41,057 bases of DNA from a virus, in IMG/VR virus record IMGVR_UViG_3300027972_000004, positions 1 to 41,057 of that record; one strand, 5' to 3'. Both the position numbers and the translations under genes were made by a program. The notes below the pieces were generated by a model, which saw only the letters and a list, made by a program, of their open reading frames with translations, had not been told where the DNA came from and did not search any database. Below, one piece after another: positions 1 to 5,514 of this stretch (its first letter is position 1; the number at the start of each line of letters is the position of its first letter).

Positions 1-127
1 CAACCGCCTCCGTATACTGCTCACCACGCGAAGCTAACCGATTGCATGCCGCCGTAAACTTCCCATACCTCAAAAACTCATCAAGAAAAAATTGCTGCAA
101 CTCTACCCTCTCACTCTCACTTACCTC
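1..127. repeat. 127-bp terminal direct repeat, left copy
   Basis: These 127 bases are identical to 40931-41057. An exact overlap of this length at the two ends of a contig is what an assembler leaves when it walks round a circular or circularly permuted molecule, and 127 is a common assembly k-mer length. The unique genome is therefore about 40,930 bp. The repeat lies inside the small-terminase gene, which becomes one intact frame once the ends are joined. Confidence 0.95.
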
Positions 128-181
128 AACAACCTTTAGCTTCACCGAGTTTTTACTTTTAACACTTTGCTTCAATTTCAT
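1..181 (-). CDS. terS: Terminase small subunit, 5' part (gene crosses the circle junction)
   Basis: This is the first third of the small-terminase gene, which binds the packaging site and hands DNA to the large subunit. The frame opens with ATG at 181, preceded by AAAGGGA about six bases upstream, and reads MKLKQSVKSKNSVKLK before leaving the window at base 1. Joining base 1 to base 40930 continues the frame without a break to the stop at 40581, giving 176 residues. The shorter start seen at the far end of the window (TTG at 41030) is a product of the linear cut. The N-terminal leader is lysine-rich. The gene overlaps the 62-residue gene upstream by 23 bases, and the large terminase follows it. 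Confidence 0.8.
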   Translation of the reverse strand, partial: MKLKQSVKSKNSVKLKVVEVSESERVELQQFFLDEFLRYGKFTAACNRLASRGEQYTEAV

Positions 182-347
182 CCAAAATCCCTTTGTTTTC
201 AAAAATTCCGTGCTTGCGAATTACTATATACCCTCTACCCGTGGGGTCGTACTCCCCCCTGGTAGGATCGCGCGCTTCCTTTATCCTCCTGGCCGGGGCG
301 GGCATCATTATCATGTCATTAGTCTCAACACTCATGGGGCACAGCAT
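159..347 (-). CDS. Small protein of unknown function, first gene of the late operon
   Basis: This 62-residue frame starts with ATG at 347, eight bases after a good AGGAG ribosome binding site, and overlaps the start of the small terminase by 23 bases. That arrangement suggests translational coupling. The product is basic in its middle (PARRIKEARDPTRGEYDP) and ends with a short segment RGYIVIRKHGIFENKGILDE that looks like strand then helix. I do not recognise a family. Its position makes it the promoter-proximal gene of the packaging and head operon. A 25-bp dyad lies 19 bases upstream of its start. Confidence 0.65.
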   Translation of the reverse strand: MLCPMSVETNDMIMMPAPARRIKEARDPTRGEYDPTGRGYIVIRKHGIFENKGILDEIEAKC

Positions 348-365
348 GTTTGCTACTCCTGCCGA

Positions 366-390
366 TTCGCAGAATTAACCAATCTGCGAA
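366..390. promoter_or_regulatory. Perfect 8-bp dyad upstream of the late operon
   Basis: TTCGCAGA and TCTGCGAA are exact inverted repeats separated by nine bases (374-382). They lie just upstream of the ribosome binding site of the first late gene. The dyad could be an operator for a dimeric DNA-binding protein or a hairpin in the leader of the late transcript. A short palindrome, ATACATTGTAT, lies at 419-429. I could not assign a convincing -35/-10 pair for the late promoter. Confidence 0.4.
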
Positions 391-783
391 CCAGTATCGA
401 AGCTACATGATACAAACTATACATTGTATGTCTCATTAGTCCGGGGAATTGTAGGAGGGCGCTGGCGTTAGCTTCAAGCCGGGTCGTAAAAGAATCATTT
501 TGCGACATGGCATATCTAATCCGAAGCTAATCCATAATTACTTTGTGCACGGAATATCTGTACACAATATAGATGTTCCCGCGCCTGGTTGTTGCTGCGG
601 GCCGTGCATAATTCCATAGTGCTGGAGCTATTCATACTTATTTACTGTGTTCCCTTATATTATGGTTCTATTCTTTTGAAGCTATTCATATTTAAGTAGG
701 CTATCATCTATATATACAGTGGTTATTGTTGTTGAAGCTATTTGTATTATAGGTTGAGTCATAATTGAAGCTATTCACAGCTA

Positions 784-818
784 TTATCATTGAATACTAT
801 ATATATGCAGAATGATAA
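784..818. repeat. 8-bp inverted repeat in the iteron region
   Basis: TTATCATT at 784-791 and AATGATAA at 811-818 are exact inverted repeats with a 19-base AT-rich loop that includes an alternating TATATATA tract. It immediately follows the 767 iteron. It could form a cruciform or mark a melting site. Confidence 0.4.
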
Positions 819-936
819 CCAACCGGCTGAGATCGTGAGCTCTCCGTAGTCCCAGGATATGACTATGTACGGGATCAGATTTACGGACCATCTATCTATA
901 TATGCTTTTATCAACATATTAAAATCATGGCTATGT

Positions 937-981
937 CCGGGCATTAAACGCAATCAGTTATTGTCAGTACCTAATGCCCGG
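937..981. repeat. 10-bp perfect inverted repeat in the iteron region
   Basis: CCGGGCATTA at 937-946 pairs exactly with TAATGCCCGG at 972-981 around a 25-base loop. No U-tract follows on either strand, so it is not an ordinary terminator. It sits between two groups of iterons in gene-free DNA. Confidence 0.5.
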
Positions 982-1148
982 CAGTGGCCTGTAAGCGCCG
1001 GTTATGCTGCATGTAGTCTATATACCAGGTACGCAGCCATGATCATTATTGCCATTATATATAACGCTATCCTAACCATTTGATCCTATTTAGCTATAAT
1101 CTTTGCAAACTGCTATTTGATACTGAGCGTGAAGCTATTTAGTCTCAT

Positions 1149-1178
1149 TTGACAAAGTATTATTAGTAGTGGTAGTAT
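1149..1178 (+). promoter_or_regulatory. Sigma-70-type promoter for the rightward small-gene operon
   Basis: TTGACA at 1149-1154 is followed after 18 bases by TAGTAT at 1173-1178. Transcription would begin near 1185, just ahead of the ribosome binding site of the gene at 1208. The 1131 GAAGCTATT iteron touches the upstream edge of the -35 box, so whatever binds the iterons could also control this promoter. Confidence 0.6.
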
Positions 1179-1207
1179 TAGACATCAAAATAAATGGGAG
1201 GGAGACA

Positions 1208-1495
1208 ATGACACCGTCAGAATTAAAGGCAAATGTCGAACAAGGACAAGATAGGTTCTTCTTTACACGGGATACCATGCGCTTCTTTGGTGATACCATG
1301 AGCAATTACGGTGTGCGCGATGGTGGGATTATCTTGGATCATTGGGATGATACCGGAAACAATTACAGTGAAGTGGCGCGTACTGTTGAAGTGTGGGAAC
1401 TATACCGCAAACATCCGGTAAAGCATGGCCTCCGTGATAGCGCATACTTCGATAAAAAGACTTTCAAGCGCGTATTCAAATACAATCACAGCTAA
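1208..1495 (+). CDS. Small conserved phage-type protein of unknown function
   Basis: This gene encodes 95 residues from ATG 1208, chosen because GGGAGGGAG lies directly upstream. A GTG at 1169 in the same frame falls inside the promoter. The product starts MTPSELKANVEQG and then has FTRDTMRFFGDTMSNYGVR, a pattern I recall from small hypothetical proteins in other phages. It is followed by an aromatic, charged C-terminus (EVWELYRKHPVKHGLR). It has no membrane segment or cysteine motif. It is the first gene after the 1149 promoter and is probably expressed early. The function is unknown. Confidence 0.75.
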   Translation: MTPSELKANVEQGQDRFFFTRDTMRFFGDTMSNYGVRDGGIILDHWDDTGNNYSEVARTVEVWELYRKHPVKHGLRDSAYFDKKTFKRVFKYNHS

Positions 1496-1570
1496 AAATC
1501 CTCTCTAACGCGGGGCCGGGCAATGTCCGGTCTCGAATAGAGCGGATGCTCAAATAAAAAGGGGGACAAG

Positions 1571-1846
1571 ATGCTACAAATAGGACAGCGAATTTACTAC
1601 ACCGGCGACATGGCAAACTGCGAGGATACAGGGACAATCATCGAATCAATACCGGCCGATAATTACATGCCACTACATTACACAATACATCTTGATAATG
1701 GCCGGGTATTACGCGGTGTGTATCATCTCATGTTTGCAAAGGAAAGAGGGCAGCGTTTCTGGTTATTGGAAGATTGGGAAGCCGACCGCAAGGTTAAACT
1801 TGAAGCGTTCTATAATCGAATGAAGGTAAAACAGGAGGTCAAATAA
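1571..1846 (+). CDS. Hypothetical small protein
   Basis: This gene encodes 91 residues with a strong ribosome binding site (GGGGG) eight bases before ATG 1571. The N-terminal 55 residues look like a small beta-barrel: short alternating hydrophobic stretches (QIGQRIYYTG, TGTIIES, YTIHLDNGRVLRGVYH). The C-terminus is a charged helix (DWEADRKVKLEAFYNRMKVKQ). Small KOW- or SH3-like barrels have this texture, but I cannot name a family. Its stop codon shares a base with the next start (TAATG), so it is coupled to the 38-residue zinc-ribbon gene. Confidence 0.7.
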   Translation: MLQIGQRIYYTGDMANCEDTGTIIESIPADNYMPLHYTIHLDNGRVLRGVYHLMFAKERGQRFWLLEDWEADRKVKLEAFYNRMKVKQEVK

Positions 1847-1962
1847 TGGCAAAATGTAACAAATGCAAGTACGAATGGGAGCCACGGGTTCCCGATCCAA
1901 AGGCTTGTCCCAGGTGCAAGTCCCGGTTGGATGCACCGAAGAAAATAAAATCAGGAGAATGA
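1846..1962 (+). CDS. 38-residue zinc-ribbon protein
   Basis: The frame MAKCNKCKYEWEPRVPDPKA continues with CPRCKSRLDAPKK and stops at 1962. Cysteines 4, 7, 21 and 24 form two CxxC knuckles 13 residues apart, a minimal zinc ribbon like those in many small nucleic-acid-binding or adaptor proteins. AGGAGG lies eight bases before ATG 1846, the start overlaps the previous stop by one base, and the next gene begins one base after its stop. This tight packing and the conserved zinc pattern support a real gene despite its size. Confidence 0.75.
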   Translation: MAKCNKCKYEWEPRVPDPKACPRCKSRLDAPKKIKSGE

Positions 1963-1963
1963 G

Positions 1964-2332
1964 ATGTCAACAAGATGTCAAATCGGATTCTACGAAGCGG
2001 ATGCAAAGGACCTTAACCAGTGGGAAGCGTTACTATACCGGCACAGTGACGGCTATCCTGATTCAGATGCAGGCGTACCGAAAACCATAGTACCTATACT
2101 GACCGACTTTAACATACATCGGGGATTAAGTGATATTGAATACGCATCGGCCTGGTTAGTCGCTAAACTCAAGGATGGATATTTAAATATTGGTATCTGC
2201 AAAGACTTCCACGGCGATATTGAGTATTACTATGCTGTGTATGCTGACGGCAAACTGGAAGTCTATGAAACGCCGACCGATAATCCCGCCGACTGGAAAT
2301 TACTTAATACATTTCAGATCAGAAACAAATAG
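1964..2332 (+). CDS. Conserved phage hypothetical protein
   Basis: This gene encodes 122 residues from ATG 1964, with AGGAGA just upstream. The opening MSTRCQIGFYEADAKD, then LLYRHSDGYPDS and the segment RGLSDIEYASAWLVAKLKDG, matches a pattern I recall in conserved hypothetical proteins of many tailed phages, in which a short beta-rich domain carries a YRHSDGYP signature. The middle has YYAVYADGKLEVYETP, a likely beta hairpin. No catalytic motif is evident. It belongs to the rightward operon of small accessory proteins. Confidence 0.75.
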   Translation: MSTRCQIGFYEADAKDLNQWEALLYRHSDGYPDSDAGVPKTIVPILTDFNIHRGLSDIEYASAWLVAKLKDGYLNIGICKDFHGDIEYYYAVYADGKLEVYETPTDNPADWKLLNTFQIRNK

Positions 2333-2372
2333 CAACCATCCACCAAAAGCAAAGAAAAAAAAGGAGAATGAG

Positions 2373-2540
2373 ATGAAATGGATTCAATGTGCAAACGGCA
2401 AATTCGCAGTTTGTAAGTTTTGCGGGCGGGAAATGGGGGCTTGCATGGATGGGAAAACACATATTTGCTTACACTGTAATGTCCAGGTTGTTATTACTGA
2501 GGTGGACAATGACCGTATACCTGCTGTACATTCACGATAG
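2373..2540 (+). CDS. 55-residue zinc-ribbon protein
   Basis: Start ATG 2373 follows AAGGAG by seven bases. A longer in-frame extension begins inside the preceding gene and has no such site. The product is MKWIQCANGKFAVCKFCGRE, then a turn and CLHCNVQVVITEVDND. Cysteines 14, 17, 32 and 35 form paired CxxC knuckles, with further Cys at 6 and 24. It is a second zinc-ribbon protein in the same operon, not closely similar to the one at 1846. The role is unknown. Confidence 0.7.
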   Translation: MKWIQCANGKFAVCKFCGREMGACMDGKTHICLHCNVQVVITEVDNDRIPAVHSR

Positions 2541-2694
2541 GATTAGTAAATATGTCCACGGCATATTCTCTACCCACGAAAAGGCAGCGCAAGTAGCTAA
2601 AGTTTATGGGGAATACGGTTTTGAGATTGCCGAATATGTAGTAGATTATGAAATAGTAGGGGATAACCTCAAGGGACTCCCACCCAAAAGATGA
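2509..2694 (+). CDS. Small hypothetical protein, last gene of the rightward operon
   Basis: This gene encodes 61 residues from ATG 2509, preceded by GAGGTGGAC, and overlaps the zinc-ribbon gene by 32 bases in another frame. The product begins MTVYLLYIHDRISKYVHGIF and continues with FSTHEKAAQVAKVYGEYGFE, a strand-helix pattern with TYEEA-like spacing seen in small phage proteins that sense or bind other proteins. I do not recognise the family. The bidirectional terminator follows 26 bases later. Confidence 0.65.
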   Translation: MTVYLLYIHDRISKYVHGIFSTHEKAAQVAKVYGEYGFEIAEYVVDYEIVGDNLKGLPPKR

Positions 2695-2720
2695 CCCCCC
2701 ATCGTTACTTCAAAAGCAAA

Positions 2721-2753
2721 GGCCCCGGCTTATGTCCGGGGTCTTTCTTTTTA
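2721..2753. terminator. Bidirectional rho-independent terminator between convergent operons
   Basis: GGCCCCGG (2721-2728) pairs with CCGGGGTC (2736-2743) around a seven-base loop and is followed on the plus strand by TTTCTTTTT. Read on the minus strand, the same stem is followed by TTTGCTTTT. It can therefore stop both the rightward small-gene operon and the leftward early operon, whose last gene ends at 2827. Confidence 0.8.
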
Positions 2754-2826
2754 CGTTCTCCCTATACAATCGATAAGGGTTAAACTTTTAACGGCCTATT
2801 TTGCCGTTGTGGTGCTAAATTGTTGG

Positions 2827-3024
2827 CTAATCATCGGGCGCGTCACTGATTACCGGGTCTACTATTAACGGGGGATTACTGTCCAGCATATTATTATAGA
2901 CCGTGCAGTATTCATACCAACCTGTTATCAGTAATGCCCCTGAAGGCATATAGCCGACTTTCTTTTCTTTGAGATACCAGTCTTTGAATATAGGCCAATG
3001 CGCCTCTATCTGTTCTTGTGTCAT
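2827..3024 (-). CDS. Small hypothetical protein, last gene of the early operon
   Basis: This gene encodes 65 residues starting at ATG 3024, chosen because GGAGGT lies eight bases upstream and the start overlaps the previous stop in an ATGA. An earlier ATG at 3051 lacks a binding site. The product begins MTQEQIEAHWPIFKDWYLKE, with an aromatic-rich helical N-terminus, and ends in an acidic, proline-containing tail. No motif identifies it. It is followed by the terminator at 2721-2753. Confidence 0.65.
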   Translation of the reverse strand: MTQEQIEAHWPIFKDWYLKEKKVGYMPSGALLITGWYEYCTVYNNMLDSNPPLIVDPVISDAPDD

Positions 3025-3137
3025 GCTTTGACCTCCGTCATTTTGCGCCATCGCTTTAAGCTAATACGCTTCCGATTCCAGCCTGAAATATAGTGCAGTA
3101 ACCTATCCCACAGCTCATTAAAATCATCAATCTGCAT
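3021..3137 (-). CDS. 38-residue basic hypothetical protein
   Basis: The frame MQIDDFNELWDRLLHYISGW ends NRKRISLKRWRKMTEVKA. It starts at ATG 3137 after CAGGA and stops in an ATGA overlap with the next gene. The first half is an amphipathic helix and the second half is strongly basic, which would suit nucleic-acid or membrane contact. Overlapping junctions and a binding site support translation. The function is unknown. Confidence 0.55.
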   Translation of the reverse strand: MQIDDFNELWDRLLHYISGWNRKRISLKRWRKMTEVKA

Positions 3138-3176
3138 ATTAAATTCCTGCGCTAATTTATCGGGGTGATTGCCTTC

Positions 3177-3458
3177 TTAACAATTCAGCTTATATATAAT
3201 ACGGGCATACTTTCCGCAATTATTCAGCCTGGCGCCGACCTCCGCCGCTATTTCACATGCCCGTGCATAACTGGCCTGACCGCTGTGCTGCCGCCGGATC
3301 GCCGCCGCGTCAATGCCGGTATATCCTGTTTCTGGACACTCCGGGGGCCAATCGCCAACCCGCAGCATATACAGGTTAGGCAATAAAAACCCTTCCATCT
3401 GTTCACGGCTAAAGTTTATTTCCTTCGGGGCAAGCCATCTATAACTTATCATAAGCAC
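3177..3458 (-). CDS. Hypothetical protein
   Basis: This gene encodes up to 93 residues. GTG 3458 sits nine bases after GGAAGG and is slightly preferred over ATG 3452. The product contains REQMEGFLLPNLYMLRVGDW followed by PPECPETGYTGID and a helix rich in alanine and arginine (ASYARACEIAAEVGARL). The proline-tryptophan segment and the helix look like a compact folded protein, but I cannot assign a family. It overlaps the upstream gene by 20 bases within the early operon. Confidence 0.65.
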   Translation of the reverse strand: MLMISYRWLAPKEINFSREQMEGFLLPNLYMLRVGDWPPECPETGYTGIDAAAIRRQHSGQASYARACEIAAEVGARLNNCGKYARIIYKLNC

Positions 3459-3621
3459 GGCAACACGCCTTCCGTAATTTGCACATCTCGCAGTTATTCC
3501 ATTTGCCGCAGCGGGTAACGAGCAATTCTACCTTCACGTAGTCAACCGCTGATAATTTACCGGCCTTATCTTCCAGGGATTTCAGATAATGCACGGTAAA
3601 ACGCGGCTTATATGCTGGCAC
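3439..3621 (-). CDS. Small Cys-rich hypothetical protein
   Basis: This gene encodes 60 residues, starting at ATG 3621, whose first base is shared with the upstream stop codon. The C-terminal half reads RCGKWNNCEMCKLRKACC, giving Cys spacings C-x5-C-x2-C-x4-CC, a probable zinc-binding knuckle. The N-terminal half is basic (AYKPRFTVHYLKSLEDK). It is one of several tiny Cys-rich proteins in the early operon. Confidence 0.65.
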   Translation of the reverse strand: MPAYKPRFTVHYLKSLEDKAGKLSAVDYVKVELLVTRCGKWNNCEMCKLRKACCRAYDKL

Positions 3622-3854
3622 TACTTCCCCTCTCCTGTCAGTGAGATGAGGGCACGGAGGTATTCTGCAAAGTTTCCTGAGTAGTTTCTATTAACAGCAA
3701 CTTCATAATATCCTTGCCAAATACTTTCCCACTCAGCATCAGATATTTCGATGGTGTCGGAGGCAAGGTAGAAACATTCCTCTGTTTCGGCTACCTTCTG
3801 CCAGTTATGCACTATATGTATTGATGACATCGGCGCATCAGGTATTATTCTCAT
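3621..3854 (-). CDS. Hypothetical protein, weakly similar to its upstream neighbour
   Basis: This gene encodes 77 residues starting at ATG 3854 with GGAGGCGA upstream. A start about 100 bases earlier would lie within the neighbouring gene and lacks a site. It begins MRIIPDAPMSSIHIVHNW and later has ASDTIEISDAEWESIWQGYY. The upstream gene begins MRIVKPDAKV and has DTIEI followed by a WYY helix, so the two may be a diverged tandem duplication. Start and stop overlap the neighbours (ATGA). The function is unknown. Confidence 0.65.
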   Translation of the reverse strand: MRIIPDAPMSSIHIVHNWQKVAETEECFYLASDTIEISDAEWESIWQGYYEVAVNRNYSGNFAEYLRALISLTGEGK

Positions 3855-4069
3855 TTCGCCTCCAGTGATGCCAGCCATTCTTGTATTAGTGCTGGCACAT
3901 CTTTGTAATTTATGCTGCCGCCTTCTGTTGATTTGTATTTGCGATAGTACCACTCCCTGAAGTAGTCCAGCCTAATTTCGATGGTGTCCAGTATGCTGTA
4001 TGCTCTGCCGTATTCACCGCCATCATCTTGACCAGTGATAACCTTTGCATCAGGTTTAACTATTCTCAT
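3851..4069 (-). CDS. Hypothetical protein, possible paralogue of the next gene
   Basis: This gene encodes 72 residues, with ATG 4069 preceded by GGAGGA. The product is acidic-basic mixed: MRIVKPDAKVITGQDDGGEY, then DTIEIRLDYFREWYYRKYKS and a C-terminal helix (VPALIQEWLASLEAK). It shares the opening MRI-PDA and the internal DTIEI with the following gene. It overlaps both neighbours by four bases. No known domain was recognised. Confidence 0.65.
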   Translation of the reverse strand: MRIVKPDAKVITGQDDGGEYGRAYSILDTIEIRLDYFREWYYRKYKSTEGGSINYKDVPALIQEWLASLEAK

Positions 4070-4284
4070 TTGCTTTCCTCCAACTGAGAGAGCATTGATT
4101 CAAATTGCCTTGATGGGTCTGCCACATTTGCTATCAGATGTTCCAGCAGTTTGCGTTGGTAATCTATCGCTCCTTTATAATAAGCCAGGGTGGAACACTC
4201 GTCAGCGTCATCGTTGCATTTATGCCCATCAGGATATCTAATGGTACCACAGGGGCAAGGATTCTTTGGCATCCATTCTTTCAT
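4066..4284 (-). CDS. Small CPCG-motif hypothetical protein
   Basis: This gene encodes 72 residues from ATG 4284, with CGGAGG eight bases upstream. The N-terminus MKEWMPKNPCPCGTIRYPDG resembles a knuckle, and two further cysteines follow at 23 and 30 (HKCNDDADEC). The remainder is a charged helix (YQRKLLEHLIANVADPSRQF). Two Cys pairs could bind one metal. It overlaps its neighbours by four bases, as is usual in this operon. Confidence 0.65.
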   Translation of the reverse strand: MKEWMPKNPCPCGTIRYPDGHKCNDDADECSTLAYYKGAIDYQRKLLEHLIANVADPSRQFESMLSQLEESK

Positions 4285-4553
4285 TGGTTAGCCTCCGAGT
4301 GCATAGACTTTAATTTATGCCGCCTTAGTCCCAGCGATGTTTTGTAAAGTTTCCCACACACTCCACAAAAGCACCCTGACTGCAAGTAATACGGGTTAGT
4401 TCCGTTGCTGATATTCTGAAATGCGGTAACATCACCGTCATAAGTTTTAACGTATATCACTTTGCAGCTTGCTGTGATATTACTGCTGTTGATAGTTTCG
4501 TTACTCATTCCTTTACTTAGTTCCTGTTCGCTCAATAGCCGTTCATTTTCCAT
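4281..4553 (-). CDS. C2H2 zinc-finger protein
   Basis: This gene encodes 90 residues from ATG 4553, chosen because AGGAGG lies seven bases upstream and the start overlaps the RuvC-like stop as TAATG. Residues 63-85 read CGVCGKLYKTSLGLRRHKL plus KSMH, that is C63-x2-C66-x12-H79-x5-H85. This is the classical C2H2 finger spacing with the usual hydrophobic residues (Y70, L74). Residues 1-60 have no clear motif. C2H2 fingers are common in eukaryotes and uncommon in phages. A DNA- or RNA-binding role is inferred. It follows the resolvase in the same operon. Confidence 0.75.
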   Translation of the reverse strand: MENERLLSEQELSKGMSNETINSSNITASCKVIYVKTYDGDVTAFQNISNGTNPYYLQSGCFCGVCGKLYKTSLGLRRHKLKSMHSEANQ

Positions 4554-5008
4554 TAGATACCTCCTGAAAATCGTGCGATTAAAATAGCATCGGCTCTGCC
4601 TATGTCTTTCTTTCGGCTCAGATCCGCCGCAGGGTACAACCTGATAGCCAGTGTTCTCGCCATGTCCTTGTCTTTGCCGCTTAGCCCGGCCCTGCCCTTC
4701 CATGCCTGGGGACGCACCAGCACCATCGGTATGCGCAACGCCGCTAACACGCCCTGCACTATGCCGTAAGAGGTGCCAAAGGAAAACATGCCGGATACCC
4801 CCTGGCCTGGCATTGCATGGACCTGTTCAAGATAGGCTATGTCCGGCCTCCCCTCTATCAAAACTAAGTCGGCAAGAGCGGCAGCGTTGACCTGGTTCTT
4901 TCCTTTCGATACTGCCATTACCGGCATGTCATAGACTGCAAACAGGGATAGGTCGTCATTCAATACGGCTATTGCGCCGGAGAGGCCCGGATCAATACCT
5001 ATTCTCAT
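4553..5008 (-). CDS. RuvC-like Holliday junction resolvase
   Basis: This gene encodes 151 residues of the RNase-H-fold RuvC type. The opening MRIGIDPGLSGAIAVL carries the first catalytic Asp (D6), LEQVHAMPGQG carries the Glu (E61), and KKDIGRADAILIA near the C-terminus carries the last acidic pair (D135, D140). These correspond to the metal-binding residues of RuvC. Such phage enzymes cut four-way junctions and branched DNA, clearing recombination intermediates before packaging. It is slightly shorter than bacterial RuvC (about 170 residues). It sits directly downstream of the HTH gene with a four-base overlap, and the replication genes are nearby. Confidence 0.85.
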   Translation of the reverse strand: MRIGIDPGLSGAIAVLNDDLSLFAVYDMPVMAVSKGKNQVNAAALADLVLIEGRPDIAYLEQVHAMPGQGVSGMFSFGTSYGIVQGVLAALRIPMVLVRPQAWKGRAGLSGKDKDMARTLAIRLYPAADLSRKKDIGRADAILIARFSGGI

Positions 5009-5283
5009 ATCTTTTTATCTCCTTTCAGCGCCCTGGTCACGGTTCTCTCGCTGATTTTTAATGACTCTGCTATTTCTTTGACGGTGAAACCATCGGCTCG
5101 GCAGGCTCGTATCGCCATGCTTTTGCGTTCCTTCGTAATTCGTTGCTTCATCTTTGGAACCATATCCGGGCACTGGTCTAACGGCCTCGTACACTCTAAA
5201 CATGACGGCTCATAATCACAGCCTTTATCTTCCCAATGAGGCTCCTTGTAATCTGATTTCGCCTGTCCTACTGTTCTTGTCAT
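5005..5283 (-). CDS. Helix-turn-helix protein with N-terminal Cys box
   Basis: This gene encodes 92 residues. The N-terminal box GCDYEPSCLECTRPLDQC places cysteines at 22, 28, 31 and 38 and probably binds zinc. The C-terminal segment (residues 55-86) contains DGFTVKEIAESLKISERTV, a helix-turn-helix like sigma-70 region 4 or LuxR-type domains. It may therefore be a transcription regulator or bind the adjacent repeat array. The start ATG 5283 has only a weak AGG upstream. It shares its GC-x3-P-x-CLEC box with the 48-residue protein encoded at 8897-9043. Confidence 0.75.
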   Translation of the reverse strand: MTRTVGQAKSDYKEPHWEDKGCDYEPSCLECTRPLDQCPDMVPKMKQRITKERKSMAIRACRADGFTVKEIAESLKISERTVTRALKGDKKI

Positions 5284-5377
5284 TTCGGCCTGTTAAAAAC
5301 TGCCGTCTCCAAACTGTTAAAAGGCTTTAATCGCCGTAATCCGGGATATACCCTACGGGTATATATCCCCCGGCTAT

Positions 5378-5509
5378 TAACAGGGGTGTTATAATTGTTA
5401 TAACAGGTGTTAAACACTCGTAAGTTGAAGCTATTTGAAAACACACCTTTAACAGGGGGTGTTAAAATATTTTTAACACTGTTAAAAACTGTTATAACAG
5501 GGGGTGTTA
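5378..5509. repeat. Array of TAACA/TGTTA dyads, candidate replication origin
   Basis: Five dyads of TAACA facing TGTTA lie here with spacers of 1 to 5 bases: 5378-5391, 5401-5412, 5450-5464, 5474-5484 and 5495-5509. Two contain the identical core TAACAGGGGGTGTTAAAA. Back-to-back copies also form TGTTATAACA at 5396 and 5490, and a GAAGCTATT iteron sits at 5427. The array lies between the helicase-like ATPase gene and the HTH gene, a common place for an origin. An 81-codon minus-strand frame (5280-5525) runs through it with overlapping junctions, but its product is a repetitive LTPPV-type sequence and it has no good ribosome binding site, so I treat the region as a repeat element. Confidence 0.6.
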
Positions 5510-5514
5510 AAAGT

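Larger units (their letters stand above)
399..1142 (+). repeat. GAAGCTATT iteron region, candidate origin or control region
   Basis: The stretch 348-1148 holds no convincing gene. It carries repeats of GAAGCTATT in one orientation: exact copies at 678, 734, 767 and 1131, near copies at 399, 523 and 624, and shorter AGCTAT copies at 779 and 1092. Several extend to GAAGCTATTCA. The same 9-mer recurs at 5427 beside the replication gene and at 16036, whereas fewer than one copy is expected by chance in the whole window. The region is AT-rich and contains two long inverted repeats (784-818 and 937-981). Iterons, AT-rich DNA and inverted repeats suggest a replication origin, but a transcription-control array is also possible. 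Confidence 0.55.

Noticed and set aside
771-1083. Short open frames on both strands in the gene-poor region
   Set aside because: Neither has a ribosome binding site and both cross the inverted repeats. Their composition follows the AT-rich DNA.
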